DNA of 64,000 nt from Campylobacter concisus. Its GTDB lineage: Bacteria > Campylobacterota > Campylobacteria > Campylobacterales > Campylobacteraceae. Of this stretch, positions 1-9,503 are shown piece by piece; the stretch's first letter is position 1; each line of letters begins with the position of its first letter. Under the pieces are notes generated by a model. It did no database searches and was not told where the DNA came from. It was given only the letters and a program-made list of their open reading frames with translations. The DNA lies in NCBI RefSeq assembly GCF_902460845.1, contig NZ_CABPVS010000005.1, positions 65,152 through 129,151 of the forward strand, given 5' to 3'. The position numbers were made by a program, and so were the translations under genes.

Positions 1-1368
1 ACAGATGCTTTTCAAGAGATCGATGCGGTCGGCATTTCACGCCCCTGTGTTAAGCATAACTTTTTAGTTAATAGCGTTGAAGAGCTACCTCGTATCATAA
101 AAGAGGCTTTTTACATCGCAAGATCAGGCCGTCCAGGACCGGTTCATATCGATATCCCAAAAAATATCACATCAAAACTTGGCGACTTTGTCTATCCAAA
201 AGAAATTTCTATTCCAAGTTACAAACCAACCTATAAGGGCAACTCAAAACAGATAAAAAAAGCAGCAGTTGCGATAAATGAAGCTAAAAGACCACTTCTA
301 TACATCGGTGGTGGTGCGATAGCATCAAATGCAAGCGAGATTATCCGTAAATTTATGAAAAAAACTGGTATTCCAGCGGTTGAGACGCTGATGGCTCTTG
401 GCGTGCTTGACGCAAAAGATGAGCTAAATTTAGGCATGGCAGGTATGCATGGCAGCTATGCTTCGAATATGGCACTTAGCGAGTGCGACCTTCTCATCTC
501 GCTTGGAGCTAGATTTTGTGACAGGATCACTGGTAGGACGGATGAGTTTGCCAAACATGCAAAGATTATCCACATCGATATTGATCCAAGCTCTATCTCA
601 AAGATCATAAACGCTCACTATCCAATCGTTGGCGATCTTACAAACGTGCTAACTGAGCTTTACGAAGAAGTCAAGGCCGAGCCTGAAAACTACGCACCTT
701 GGAGAGAAATTTTAGATAGATACTCAAAGCTAAATCCTCTAAGCTACACAGATAGCGACACAGTTCTAAAACCGCAATGGGTCATCGAAGAGACTGCAAA
801 GATAGCGGGCCCAGAGGCTATCATCTCAACAGACGTAGGCCAGCACCAAATGTGGGTAGCGCAGTTTTATCCATTTAACCGAGCAAGGCAGCTTGTCACA
901 AGTGGCGGCCTTGGTACGATGGGATATGGCTTGCCTGCAGCGATCGGTGCAAAATGTGCAAAACCAGACAATCTTGTTATAAATTTTACAGGCGATGGCT
1001 CAATACTTATGAATATCCAAGAGTTAATGACGGCTCATGAGATAAATATGCCCGTTATAAACATCATTTTAAACAACAACTTCTTAGGCATGGTTCGCCA
1101 GTGGCAGACATTTTTCTATGAAAAGCGCTACTCATCAACTGATCTTAGCTTGCAGCCTGATTTTGTAAAGATTGCTGAAGGATTTGGCGGAGTTGGCTTT
1201 GTTTGCAAGAGCAAGGATGAGTTTAGAAAGGCTTTAAAAGAGGCGATCGATAGCAAAAAATCAGCGATGATCGACGTTAGGATCGACCGCTTTGAGGATG
1301 TGCTTCCTATGGTTCCAGCTGGAGCCGCGATTTATAATATGATATTAAAGAGCAAGGAAGAAAAATGA
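1..1368 (+). CDS. ilvB: Acetolactate synthase large subunit (5' end outside window)
   Basis: Catalytic subunit of acetohydroxyacid synthase, the TPP/FAD enzyme that condenses two pyruvates, or pyruvate and 2-oxobutyrate, in branched-chain amino acid synthesis. The frame is open from base 1 and starts mid-protein (TDAFQEIDAVGISRPCVKHN), so about 110 N-terminal residues of a roughly 565-residue protein lie outside. The visible 455 residues cover the end of the TPP pyrimidine-binding domain, the central FAD-type domain and the C-terminal TPP domain with GDGSILMNIQEL and the nearby NNNFLGMVRQWQ stretch, typical of AHAS. The stop overlaps the start of the small-subunit gene by 4 bases (ATGA), so the two are translationally coupled. 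ilvB and ilvI cannot be separated from sequence alone. Family assignment is very secure. Confidence 0.97.
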   Translation, partial: TDAFQEIDAVGISRPCVKHNFLVNSVEELPRIIKEAFYIARSGRPGPVHIDIPKNITSKLGDFVYPKEISIPSYKPTYKGNSKQIKKAAVAINEAKRPLLYIGGGAIASNASEIIRKFMKKTGIPAVETLMALGVLDAKDELNLGMAGMHGSYASNMALSECDLLISLGARFCDRITGRTDEFAKHAKIIHIDIDPSSISKIINAHYPIVGDLTNVLTELYEEVKAEPENYAPWREILDRYSKLNPLSYTDSDTVLKPQWVIEETAKIAGPEAIISTDVGQHQMWVAQFYPFNRARQLVTSGGLGTMGYGLPAAIGAKCAKPDNLVINFTGDGSILMNIQELMTAHEINMPVINIILNNNFLGMVRQWQTFFYEKRYSSTDLSLQPDFVKIAEGFGGVGFVCKSKDEFRKALKEAIDSKKSAMIDVRIDRFEDVLPMVPAGAAIYNMILKSKEEK

Positions 1369-1832
1369 GTATCAGAAGAACGATTTCGGTTATAGTTTTA
1401 AATGAACACGGCGTTTTGGCTAGAATTTCTGGGCTTTTTGCAGGCAGGGGCTACAATATTGATACACTCACCGTTGCTCCAATACCTGAGAGCAACTTCT
1501 CAAGGCTAAGTATCGTAACAAGTGGCGACGAGAGAGTTTTAGAGCAGATCGTAAAGCAACTTCATAAGCTCATACCAACGTATAAGGTCATAGAAAGTGG
1601 CGAATTCGTCGAAAAAGAGATGGCGCTAGTGAAAATTCCACTTGGTGAAAATTTCGCCGGCCTTGAGGCGATACTAAAGACATATAACGGCATCGTCACA
1701 AATACAAACGAAAACTACATCGTCGTCATGGTGGCTGACGATGCGAGTAGGATAGAGAGTTTTTTAAAATCGATAAAGAAATTTAACCCAGTTGACGTCG
1801 TACGTGGCGGATCTGTGATAATGGATATATGA
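1365..1832 (+). CDS. ilvN: Acetolactate synthase small (regulatory) subunit
   Basis: Regulatory subunit of acetohydroxyacid synthase, which in characterised members confers valine feedback inhibition and stimulates the large subunit. The 155 residues start MSIRRTISVIVLNEHGVLAR, an ACT domain (about residues 4-75) with the NEHGVLARISGLFAGRGYNI effector motif, followed by the C-terminal ALS_ss_C domain (about 80-155). Length is normal for the family. The ATG overlaps the ilvB stop and its own TGA overlaps the lpxD start, so ilvB-ilvN-lpxD looks like one transcription unit. It could equally be named ilvH. Confidence 0.96.
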   Translation: MSIRRTISVIVLNEHGVLARISGLFAGRGYNIDTLTVAPIPESNFSRLSIVTSGDERVLEQIVKQLHKLIPTYKVIESGEFVEKEMALVKIPLGENFAGLEAILKTYNGIVTNTNENYIVVMVADDASRIESFLKSIKKFNPVDVVRGGSVIMDI

Positions 1833-2785
1833 TGAAACTAAGTGAAATAGCCTCAAAAGTAAATGCTACTTTTAGTGGAGAAGATATAGAAATTTTTGCT
1901 CTAAATTCTTTAAAAAATGCAAATAAAGCTGAGCTAACATACTGCGATGGCGAGAAGAATGCAAAATTTATAAGTACGTCAAACGCTGGAGCCATCTTGG
2001 TGACAAAATCGCTTTTAGACTTGGTGCCAGCTGGTATGGTTGCACTTGTGTGTGACAACCCACACCTTGCATTTGCCTTGCTTAGTAAAGATTATGCTAA
2101 GCCGCTTTTTTGTGAGCCAAAGCCATCAAATATCGCCAAGAGTGCAAAGATAATGCCAAATGTCTATATCGGCTCAAATGTGAGCGTAGGCGAAAATACG
2201 GTAGTAATGGCTGGGGCATTTTTGGGCGATAATGTGACTATCGGCAAAAACTGCATCATCCACCCAAACGTAGTCATTTATAACGACTGCGTCATCGGTA
2301 ACGAGTGCCACCTACTGGCAAACTGCGTGATTGGAAGTGATGGTTTTGGCTATGCGCATACAAAAAATGGCGAACATGTAAAAATTTATCACAATGGCAA
2401 TGTAGTTTTGGGTGATTATGTCGAGATTGGCGCCTGCACGACGATAGATCGCGGCGTCTTTGAAAGCACAGTGATCGCAAACTACACAAAGATAGACAAT
2501 CTCGTTCAAATAGGCCACAACTGCGAGCTTGGAAATGGCTGCCTAATCGTCTCACAAACTGGCCTTGCTGGCTCAACAGTACTAGGCAGAAACGTCGTTA
2601 TGGGCGGACAAAGCGGCTCAGCTGGTCATGTAAAAGTGGGTGACTTCGCGCAGATCGCTGCACGTGGAGGCGTTAGCAAAGACCTACTTGGTGGCAAAAA
2701 ATACGCTGGAGCTTATCCGATAATGGAGCTTTCAGATCAGTTTAAACTTCAAGCAAAAATTTTGAGATTTTTTAAGAAAAATTAA
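1829..2785 (+). CDS. lpxD: UDP-3-O-acylglucosamine N-acyltransferase
   Basis: Third committed enzyme of lipid A synthesis: adds the N-linked 3-hydroxyacyl chain from acyl-ACP to UDP-3-O-acylglucosamine in the cytoplasm. The 318 residues comprise the uridine-binding LpxD N-domain (about 1-100) and a left-handed parallel beta-helix of hexapeptide repeats (about 105-280; for example IGSNVSVGENTVVMAGAFLG). The expected catalytic histidine lies in NLVQIGHNCELGNG. Two adjacent ATG codons at 1829 and 1832 are possible; the second gives the usual MKLSEIA start. It overlaps ilvN and is followed at 2790 by a strong terminator that closes this unit. Confidence 0.96.
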   Translation: MMKLSEIASKVNATFSGEDIEIFALNSLKNANKAELTYCDGEKNAKFISTSNAGAILVTKSLLDLVPAGMVALVCDNPHLAFALLSKDYAKPLFCEPKPSNIAKSAKIMPNVYIGSNVSVGENTVVMAGAFLGDNVTIGKNCIIHPNVVIYNDCVIGNECHLLANCVIGSDGFGYAHTKNGEHVKIYHNGNVVLGDYVEIGACTTIDRGVFESTVIANYTKIDNLVQIGHNCELGNGCLIVSQTGLAGSTVLGRNVVMGGQSGSAGHVKVGDFAQIAARGGVSKDLLGGKKYAGAYPIMELSDQFKLQAKILRFFKKN

Positions 2786-2789
2786 TTGC

Positions 2790-2824
2790 AAGCTTTTGCG
2801 GCTTAAAATCGCAAAAGCTTTTTA
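2790..2824 (+). terminator. Rho-independent terminator after lpxD
   Basis: Perfect 11-bp inverted repeat AAGCTTTTGCG (2790-2800) and CGCAAAAGCTT (2810-2820) with a 9-base loop, running straight into TTTA. It lies 4 bases after the lpxD stop and closes ilvBN-lpxD. The convergent ackA ends about 110 bases further on; the AT-rich gap between shows no other feature. Confidence 0.85.
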
Positions 2825-2933
2825 TCTAGTAGTATAAAAATAATGCTAATTCTATTTTAAAACGAGCTAGACTTAAAATTTATATGTTAAGTTTGGCAAA
2901 ATACAAATTAGCTATTTTATTTTAAATTTCTAT

Positions 2934-4130
2934 TTATTTGGCTTTGTTCTCTTTTATTACTCTAGCCGTTTCTATTGCGATTTCTAGCTCTTCGTTTGTT
3001 GGTATGATGAGCGTTTTTATCTTAGCGTCATCCCCGTCTATGCATCTCTCGCCTCGCATGTCTTGGAAATTTAGATCGTGATTTATGTGAATGCCAAGAT
3101 GTTTTAATTCATCACAAATTTTTTGCCTTGTATTTGGTGCGTTTTCGCCAATGCCACCGGTAAATATAAGCGCATCAACGCGTCCTAAAATGGCGTAATA
3201 TGAGCCAATATATTTTTTTACTCGGTAGCAAAACATCTCAAATGCAAGCTTTGCTCGCTCGTCATTTTGCATCTTGGCTACGACCTCTCTCATGTCGCTT
3301 GAGCCACAAATTCCAAAAAGTCCGCTTTTTTTGTTTAAAAAATTATCTATCTCGTTCCATTTTAAAACGCCAATATTTAGCAAGTAGATGACCACAGCTG
3401 GGTCCATATCGCCGCTTCTTGTACCCATTATGAGTCCTTCAAGTGGGCTAAGCCCCATTGAGGTATCGATACTTTTGCCATTTTGCACTGCACAGGCTGA
3501 GGCGCCGTTACCTAGATGAAGCGAGATAGCGTTAAATTTATCAAATTCTATGCCAAGCATTTTGGCTGCCTGCTTGCAAACATATCTATGTGATGTGCCA
3601 TGAAAGCCGTATTTTCTGATGTGATGAGTCTTGCAAACGTCGTATGGTAGGGCGTAGCGGTAGGCGTACTCTGGCATGCTTTGATGAAATACCGTGTCAA
3701 AAACAACCACGTGAGGCACGTTTTTGCTCTCTTTCATCGCGTTTTTAATGCCAGCAAGATGCCCTGGATTGTGAAGTGGGGCAAGCGGACTTATCTCCTC
3801 GATCTTTTTGATGACGCTTTCATCAACGATCATCGAGCTAAAAAAGCTCTCGCCGCCGTGAACTATCCTGTGTCCGATACCATCAAGCTCGCTTAGATCG
3901 TGCAAGGTGTGTGAAGTGACAAAGAGCTCGTTCATCGCCTCAAGTCCGTCATGGTGGTCTTTTATGAAGCGTTTTATCTCGTAGGTTTCGCCATTTGCTT
4001 TTAGCACCGCCCTCGAGCTATTGCTACCGATTTGCTCTATTAGACCGCTTGCTAGACTGGTTTTGGTATCCATTGCAAAAAGTTGAAATTTTATTGAGCT
4101 ACTACCCGAGTTTAAAACCAAAATTCTCAT
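2934..4130 (-). CDS. ackA: Acetate kinase
   Basis: Converts acetyl phosphate and ADP to acetate and ATP, the second half of the Pta-AckA overflow pathway. The 398-residue protein starts [18 protein letters not shown], the acetokinase N-terminal signature, and also shows the second family signature ([10 protein letters not shown]), the HLGNGAS phosphate-binding stretch and FTGGIGENA near the C-terminus, all typical of the ASKHA fold. Length matches the family. It lies 1 base downstream of pta on the same strand, so the pair is co-transcribed. Confidence 0.98.
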   Translation of the reverse strand: MRILVLNSGSSSIKFQLFAMDTKTSLASGLIEQIGSNSSRAVLKANGETYEIKRFIKDHHDGLEAMNELFVTSHTLHDLSELDGIGHRIVHGGESFFSSMIVDESVIKKIEEISPLAPLHNPGHLAGIKNAMKESKNVPHVVVFDTVFHQSMPEYAYRYALPYDVCKTHHIRKYGFHGTSHRYVCKQAAKMLGIEFDKFNAISLHLGNGASACAVQNGKSIDTSMGLSPLEGLIMGTRSGDMDPAVVIYLLNIGVLKWNEIDNFLNKKSGLFGICGSSDMREVVAKMQNDERAKLAFEMFCYRVKKYIGSYYAILGRVDALIFTGGIGENAPNTRQKICDELKHLGIHINHDLNFQDMRGERCIDGDDAKIKTLIIPTNEELEIAIETARVIKENKAK

Positions 4131-4131
4131 A

Positions 4132-5499
4132 TTATTCTCCTGCTTGTATGGCGCTGATTAAGATGGTATTTACCACGTCTTCAACGAGGCAACCGCGGCT
4201 TAGGTCATTAACTGGCTTTTTTAGCCCTTGAAGTATCGGACCTACTGCTAGGGCGTTTGCACTTCGCTGAACTGCTTTGTAACAGATATTTCCGCAGTTT
4301 AAATTTGGAAAGATAAATACATTTGCCTCTCCTGCGACATCGGAATTTGGCATCTTTTTGCTAGCCACGCTTAGATCAACCGCCGCGTCAAACTGAATTG
4401 GCGCTGCAATTTTTAAATTCGCATCAAGCTCGCTCGCCTTTTTGGCAGCTTCTTTTACAAAATCCACATCAGGCCCACTTCCACTATCAGCCGTAGAGTA
4501 ACTTAGCATAGCAATCTTTGGACTAAGGCCAAAGGCACTTGCCGTTTGAGCGCTACTTAGCGTTATGCTAGCTAGCTCATCTGCGCTTGGATTTGGCGTG
4601 ACGGCGCAGTCGGCAAAAAGCAAAATTTCTTCTTCAAGTGCCATGAAAAATGCCCCACTTACCACACTTACATTTGGCTTTGTTTTTATTATCTGCAAGG
4701 CTGGGCGGATCGTATCAGCCGTGCTCATTGTAGCACCACTTACCAAGGCATCAGCTATGCCTTCATGAATTAGCATCGTAGCAAAGTAAATTTTATCTTT
4801 TGCAAGCATATTTGCCTTAGTTTCATCCACGCCTTTATGCTTTCTAAGCTCATAAATTTTCTTTGCAAATTCATATGTCAGCTCATTTTGTTCTGGATTG
4901 ATCACTTTGGCTTTGCTTAGATTTAGCCCCAAAGCGGCTGCTTTTTTTGAAATTTCATCTTTAAGTCCTAGCAAGATGATATTTGCCGCACCTTTTTCTA
5001 GCACGATATGAGCCGCTTTTAAAATTCTCTCATCGTCACTCTCTGGTAAAACAACGGTTTTGTTTGCAACTTTAGCTCTTTTTAGAAGCAAGCTTTGAAA
5101 TTTAAATTGTGTGATGATATCTGCTTTATAGTTTAAAATTTCATCTATCTTATCGGTGATTAGAAGCTTTGAGTTTGGGTTTAGTGCTTTTAGCTCGCTT
5201 GCGTTTTCGTCAAAAACTGGAGCGTTTAAATTTCTAGCTATCTTTAAATTTAGCTCGCTTTTGCCAAAGACACTAAAGCTCTCACAGCCAATGACTATGA
5301 CGAAGTCGCTTTTGGCTTTTAACTCTTCAAATTTATCTATAAATTTTAGAAAAAATTCTTTTTCATTTGAATTTATTAAGTTATTTTCATCGTTTTCATC
5401 CGGGATTATCTTAAAAATCTCAACTTTTTTAAATTTTGTAGCTATAATTTCTTGCAGATGTGCTAAATTTTTGTCTGTAAAAACGTAACAACTTTTCAT
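4132..5499 (-). CDS. pta: Phosphate acetyltransferase
   Basis: Interconverts acetyl-CoA and acetyl phosphate, upstream partner of AckA. The 455 residues have an N-terminal region of about 125 residues of its own type and a C-terminal PTA_PTB catalytic domain (about 130-450) with [32 protein letters not shown] (here [16 protein letters not shown]) and [15 protein letters not shown] motifs. It is much shorter than the E. coli Pta (about 714 residues), lacking the full DRTGG-containing N-terminus, but similar to other campylobacter Pta proteins. Its start faces flgH across 68 bases. Confidence 0.95.
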   Translation of the reverse strand: MKSCYVFTDKNLAHLQEIIATKFKKVEIFKIIPDENDENNLINSNEKEFFLKFIDKFEELKAKSDFVIVIGCESFSVFGKSELNLKIARNLNAPVFDENASELKALNPNSKLLITDKIDEILNYKADIITQFKFQSLLLKRAKVANKTVVLPESDDERILKAAHIVLEKGAANIILLGLKDEISKKAAALGLNLSKAKVINPEQNELTYEFAKKIYELRKHKGVDETKANMLAKDKIYFATMLIHEGIADALVSGATMSTADTIRPALQIIKTKPNVSVVSGAFFMALEEEILLFADCAVTPNPSADELASITLSSAQTASAFGLSPKIAMLSYSTADSGSGPDVDFVKEAAKKASELDANLKIAAPIQFDAAVDLSVASKKMPNSDVAGEANVFIFPNLNCGNICYKAVQRSANALAVGPILQGLKKPVNDLSRGCLVEDVVNTILISAIQAGE

Positions 5500-5511
5500 T
5501 TGCGACCTTTT

Positions 5512-5529
5512 TAGGAACTTAAATTGCTT
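5512..5529 (+). promoter_or_regulatory. Sigma-54 (RpoN) promoter of flgH
   Basis: The sequence AGGAACTTAAATTGCTT has GG at 5514-5515 and GC at 5526-5527 separated by exactly 10 bases, with the GGAA...TTGCTT form known from RpoN-dependent flagellar promoters of campylobacters. It lies 39 bases before the flgH ATG. This places flgH in the FlgR/RpoN middle class of flagellar genes. Confidence 0.82.
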
Positions 5530-5530
5530 A

Positions 5531-5536
5531 ATTTTA
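5531..5536 (-). promoter_or_regulatory. Possible -10 box of pta-ackA
   Basis: Read on the minus strand this is TGTGC-TAAAAT, an extended -10 like hexamer about 30 bases before the pta ATG. No -35 is evident, as is usual for campylobacter housekeeping promoters. It sits directly next to the flgH RpoN element. Weak call based on motif and position only. Confidence 0.35.
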
Positions 5537-5567
5537 GCACAAAGATACTTATTTTAAGGCATTTTTT

Positions 5568-6275
5568 ATGAACCATAAAACGATTTGGCTCGTCTTATCT
5601 GCGGGCATTATTTGCACTGGCTGCACACCAAGTGCTGATCCTCATATCAATATGAAACCCCCAGTTTATGTCGAGCAACTCCCTTCAAAAGATAGTGGAA
5701 CCGGACAAAGCAACGCTGGCAGCCTCTTTGGTAAGGGCGAGAATCCGCTATTTTCAGACAGAAAGGCGATGAATGTAAATGATATCGTGACTATCGTCAT
5801 CTCAGAAAATGCAAGCCAAACTTCAACTGGTAGCAAAAGTACCAACAAAGATAGCACTATCTCGCTTGGTGGCGGTGTTTTCACAGCTGGGGCTGCACCG
5901 CTTTCAACTGTGGCTGATAATCTAAATAAATACGGCGACATAGGCTTTAAAGCAGGTGGTGGCAATAAATTTACAGGAAGTGGCACGAGCAACAGAAGCG
6001 AGAAATTTACCGCAACCATTTCAGCCAGGATCATAAAAATCCTAAATAATGGCAATTACTTTATAGAAGGTAGCCGGGAGCTACTTATAAATGGCGAAAA
6101 ACAGATCATGCAAGTAAGTGGTGTCATCAGACCTTACGACATCTCACAAAATAACGAAATCGACTCAAAATATATAGCTGACGCTAAAATTTTATATAAA
6201 ACAGAGGGCGAGCTAGACAAATCTACCAAAAAACCTTGGGGCACAAGACTTATGGAGGCTATCTGGCCATTTTAA
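5568..6275 (+). CDS. flgH: Flagellar L-ring protein FlgH
   Basis: Outer-membrane lipoprotein that forms the L ring around the flagellar rod. The 235 residues begin with a lipoprotein signal whose lipobox is ICTGC, giving Cys19 as the lipidation site. The FlgH domain follows, with LFSDRKAMNVNDIVTIVISE, NRSEKFTATISARI and GNYFIEGSRELLINGEKQ stretches characteristic of the family. Length is normal. It is a single-gene unit with its own RpoN promoter and a downstream hairpin. Confidence 0.96.
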   Translation: MNHKTIWLVLSAGIICTGCTPSADPHINMKPPVYVEQLPSKDSGTGQSNAGSLFGKGENPLFSDRKAMNVNDIVTIVISENASQTSTGSKSTNKDSTISLGGGVFTAGAAPLSTVADNLNKYGDIGFKAGGGNKFTGSGTSNRSEKFTATISARIIKILNNGNYFIEGSRELLINGEKQIMQVSGVIRPYDISQNNEIDSKYIADAKILYKTEGELDKSTKKPWGTRLMEAIWPF

Positions 6276-6281
6276 TGCAAC

Positions 6282-6319
6282 TTTAAAAGCCTAAAATTTA
6301 ATCAATTTGGGCTTTTAAA
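6282..6319 (+). terminator. Terminator after flgH
   Basis: TTTAAAAGCCTAAA (6282-6295) pairs with TTTGGGCTTTTAAA (6306-6319) with a single G-T wobble, a 14-bp stem with a loop of about 10 bases, 7 bases after the flgH stop. A- and T-rich flanks would let it work in either direction. Confidence 0.75.
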
Positions 6320-6453
6320 AATTTATATCTCAAAAATTTCTCTCGCCTTAAATATGCTAAATTTTTAAAAATTATTAAAAATTATAGTTGATATTTACTT
6401 TCAGAATAACATGCTTAAAATATTGAAAATTCATCAAAACAAAATAAAATTTC

Positions 6454-6479
6454 TCAAAATATTATTTTTTATATTTTGA
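6454..6479. promoter_or_regulatory. Inverted repeat, candidate operator of the hyd operon
   Basis: TCAAAATAT-N8-ATATTTTGA is a perfect 9-bp dyad about 140 bases before the hydA ATG. A second TTGAAAAT-type half site precedes it near 6422. No U-rich tail and no gene immediately before it favour a protein-binding site over a terminator. The regulator is unknown; it does not match the H. pylori NikR box closely. Confidence 0.45.
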
Positions 6480-6620
6480 AAATATATCGCAAAAAAGGGA
6501 TTTTAAATTTTTTAGTTAAAATTTATTTAATTATAGATATTAATTTTATAAAATAATTTTTTACTTCTTTAAACAAAGATATTATTAATAAAAGTAAAAT
6601 TTTCAAGCAAAGGAGCTTAT

Positions 6621-7766
6621 ATGAATAATGACTTGCGTCAAAAGATAGATAGACGCTTAAGTGAGCTTAGTGCGTTGCCTAAGATGAAAAGCGACTCGAG
6701 TATTGCGCAGCTTTTAAAAGAGAAGGGCTTTACGAGGCGTGATTTTATGAAGTGGGCTGGTGCGATGACAGCTTTTATGGCTCTACCAAGTGCGATGACA
6801 CCGATGGTTGCTCGTGCTGCTGAGCTTAGCGATAGGCTTCCTGTGATATGGCTTCATATGGCAGAATGCACAGGCTGTAGCGAGAGCTTACTAAGAACCG
6901 ATGCTCCAAGTATAGATAGTCTTATATTTGACTACATAAGCCTTGAATACCACGAAACTATCATGGCAGCTTCTGGTTGGCAGGCTGAAGAAAATTTAGA
7001 GAGTGCGATCGAAAAATATAAAGGCAGATACATTTTACTAGTTGAGGGCGGTATCCCAACTGGTGCGACTGAAAATTTCTTAACTGTTGGACCTCATGGC
7101 ACAACAGGTAAAACTCATGCTGTAAATGCTTCAAAAGACGCAGCTGCTATCTTTGCGATCGGCACCTGTTCTAGCTTTGGTGGCATTCAAGCTGCAAGGC
7201 CAAATCCATCAAATTCAGTGGGACTTTCAAGGGTAACTGACAAACCAGTTATTAATGTCGCAGGCTGTCCACCAAGTGAGAAAAATATCGTTGGCAACGT
7301 GCTTCACTTCTTACTTTTTGGCACACTTCCAGCGCTTGATGTTTATAATAGGCCAAAATGGGCTTATGGCTTAAGAATTCACGATCTTTGCGAAAGACGT
7401 GGTCACTTTGACGCTGGCGAGTTTGTCCAAAACTTCGGCGATGAGGGTGCAAAAAATGGCTACTGCTTATACAAAGTAGGCTGTAAAGGTCCATATACAT
7501 TTAATAACTGCTCACGCGAGAGATTTAACCAACACACATCATGGCCAGTTCAAGCGGGACACGGCTGTATAGGCTGCTCAGAGCCAGACTTCTGGGATAC
7601 GATGGGACCATTTGAAGAGCCTATGGCAGATAGACTCTTTGATACTGTCTTAGGTCTTGGAGCTGATAATGTAAGCGACAAAGTCGGCATTGGAATTTTA
7701 GCTCTTACAGGCATTGGCATAGCAGCTCACGCTGTTATAGCTTCTATGAGTAAAGATAAAGAATAA
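6621..7766 (+). CDS. hydA: [NiFe] hydrogenase small subunit
   Basis: Iron-sulfur subunit of the membrane-bound H2-uptake hydrogenase; passes electrons from the NiFe site to cytochrome b. The 381 residues carry a twin-arginine signal (TRRDFMKWAGAM, about residues 38-50, cleavage near ARAAE). Cluster ligands are visible in AECTGCSESLLR (proximal), GTCSSFGG, AGCPPSE, the GYCLYKVGCKGPYTFNNC region (distal/medial) and HGCIGCSEPDFWD. A C-terminal hydrophobic helix (about 350-372) anchors it on the periplasmic face. First gene of hydABCDE with a 9-base gap to hydB. Group 1b-like, by inference. Confidence 0.97.
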   Translation: MNNDLRQKIDRRLSELSALPKMKSDSSIAQLLKEKGFTRRDFMKWAGAMTAFMALPSAMTPMVARAAELSDRLPVIWLHMAECTGCSESLLRTDAPSIDSLIFDYISLEYHETIMAASGWQAEENLESAIEKYKGRYILLVEGGIPTGATENFLTVGPHGTTGKTHAVNASKDAAAIFAIGTCSSFGGIQAARPNPSNSVGLSRVTDKPVINVAGCPPSEKNIVGNVLHFLLFGTLPALDVYNRPKWAYGLRIHDLCERRGHFDAGEFVQNFGDEGAKNGYCLYKVGCKGPYTFNNCSRERFNQHTSWPVQAGHGCIGCSEPDFWDTMGPFEEPMADRLFDTVLGLGADNVSDKVGIGILALTGIGIAAHAVIASMSKDKE

Positions 7767-7775
7767 GGCGAAAAA

Positions 7776-9494
7776 ATGAGTGAAAAAAGAATAGTAATAG
7801 ACCCTATAACACGTATCGAGGGACACTTAAGAATAGAAGTTGTCGTAGATGAAAATAATGTCGTAAAAGAGGCGTATTCTGGCTCAACTCTTTGGCGTGG
7901 TTTAGAGCAGATCGTAAAAGGTAGAGATCCAAGAGATGCTGGCTTTTTCATGCAAAGAATTTGTGGCGTTTGTACATACTCACACTACAGAGCAGGCATT
8001 ATCGCAGTTGAAAATGCTCTTGGTATCAAGCCTCCACTAAATGCAGAGCTAACTAGAACGCTGATGAACGCAGCTTTATATCTTCACGATCACATCGTGC
8101 ATTTTTATCAGCTTCACGGCCTTGACTGGGCAGACGTCGTCTCTGCACTAAGCGCAGATGTGCATAAAGCTAGCGAAGAGGCGTTTAAATACACTGATTT
8201 GCCATTTGCCACGGGAGCTGACAAGCTAAAAGAGGTAAAAGAGAGGGTTGAAGCATTTGTTAAAAAGGGCAACCTTGGACCATTTGCCAACGCATACTGG
8301 GGACATAGCACATATAAATTTACCCCAGAGCAAAACTTGATCGTTCTCTCTCACTACTTAGAGTGTTTAAGAATCCAAAGAACTGCAGCTCAGATGATGG
8401 CTATCTTTGGCGCAAAAAACCCACATCCACAAAGCTTAACAGTTGGTGGCGTGACCTGCGTAATGGACCTTATGGATCCAGCTAGAATGGGCGAATATAT
8501 GAGCAAATTTGCCGAGATTAAAGAATTTGTAGATAGAGCTTACTATCCAGATATCTTGATGGCAGCTAAAGCTTATGGTAATGAGCCAAGTGTTCTAAAC
8601 GACGTTGGTGTGGCAAATTTACTCTGCTACGATGAGTTTTTGATTGGCAAAAATGATCATCTATTTAAAGGTGGCTATATCTTAAATGGCGATCTTAGCA
8701 AGGTTTATGATATCGATGAAAATAAAATCACTGAAGAAGCTACTAGGTCTTGGTATAAAAACGACAAAGCGCTTCATCCATACGACGGTGAGACTGAGGC
8801 AAACTACACTGGCCTTATTGACGGCGAGAGCATAGACGCCGAGGGCAAACTAGCTCATAGTAAGCTTTTTGATACAAAAGGTAAATATAGCTGGATCAAA
8901 GCACCACGATATGATGGCATGCCTATGCAAGTAGGTCCAATAGCAAGTATCGTTATAAACTACGCTAGAGGCAATGAGAGAGTTAAAAAAGTAGTTGATG
9001 AATTTTTAGCAAAGAGTGGCTTGCCATTAAGCGCAGTCTTCTCAACTCTAGGCAGAACCGCTACTCGTATGCTCGAGGCAAAAGTAGTGGCAGAGCACAC
9101 AATGGACGCATTTAATGCCTTGGTAGAAAATTTAAAATCAGATCAAGAGACCTGCGCAAAATATGTAATCGATAACAAAAAAGAGTACAAAGGAAATTTC
9201 CAAGGCAATGCTCCAAGAGGTGCGCTTAGCCACTGGTGCCGCATAAAAGATGGTGTTATCACAAACTGGCAAGCAGTCGTGCCAAGCACATGGAACGCCT
9301 CTCCAAAAGACGCACAAAATCAAATGGGCAGCTACGAAGCGTGCTTAGTTGGTTTAAAGATCGCTGATCTTTCAAAACCGCTTGAGATAATACGAAAAAT
9401 TCACTCTTACGATCCTTGCATCGCGTGTGCTGTGCATGTTATGGATACAAAGGGAAATGATTTGAGTACTTATAAGATAAATCCAAATTTGTAA
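7776..9494 (+). CDS. hydB: [NiFe] hydrogenase large subunit
   Basis: Catalytic subunit that splits H2 at the NiFe(CN)2CO centre. The 572 residues show both nickel-ligand motifs: RICGVCTYSHY near residue 60 and DPCIACAVHVMD near the C-terminus. A roughly 15-residue tail follows the conserved His (AVH|VMD), which is the part expected to be removed by the HydD protease after nickel insertion. No signal peptide of its own: it is co-exported with HydA through Tat. Good ribosome binding site and tight spacing to hydA and hydC. Confidence 0.98.
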   Translation: MSEKRIVIDPITRIEGHLRIEVVVDENNVVKEAYSGSTLWRGLEQIVKGRDPRDAGFFMQRICGVCTYSHYRAGIIAVENALGIKPPLNAELTRTLMNAALYLHDHIVHFYQLHGLDWADVVSALSADVHKASEEAFKYTDLPFATGADKLKEVKERVEAFVKKGNLGPFANAYWGHSTYKFTPEQNLIVLSHYLECLRIQRTAAQMMAIFGAKNPHPQSLTVGGVTCVMDLMDPARMGEYMSKFAEIKEFVDRAYYPDILMAAKAYGNEPSVLNDVGVANLLCYDEFLIGKNDHLFKGGYILNGDLSKVYDIDENKITEEATRSWYKNDKALHPYDGETEANYTGLIDGESIDAEGKLAHSKLFDTKGKYSWIKAPRYDGMPMQVGPIASIVINYARGNERVKKVVDEFLAKSGLPLSAVFSTLGRTATRMLEAKVVAEHTMDAFNALVENLKSDQETCAKYVIDNKKEYKGNFQGNAPRGALSHWCRIKDGVITNWQAVVPSTWNASPKDAQNQMGSYEACLVGLKIADLSKPLEIIRKIHSYDPCIACAVHVMDTKGNDLSTYKINPNL

Positions 9495-9503
9495 GGAGAG
9501 AAT

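Larger units (their letters stand above)
6276..6620. other. AT-rich 345-base spacer upstream of the hydrogenase operon
   Basis: No credible gene. After the flgH terminator the region is extremely AT-rich, with repeated AAAATATT/GAAAAT stretches and one clean inverted repeat at 6454-6479. It must hold the hydA promoter; many TATAAT-like hexamers are present (for example around 6530-6560) and I cannot choose among them. The hydA ribosome binding site is AAAGGAG at about 6609-6615. Confidence 0.7.
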
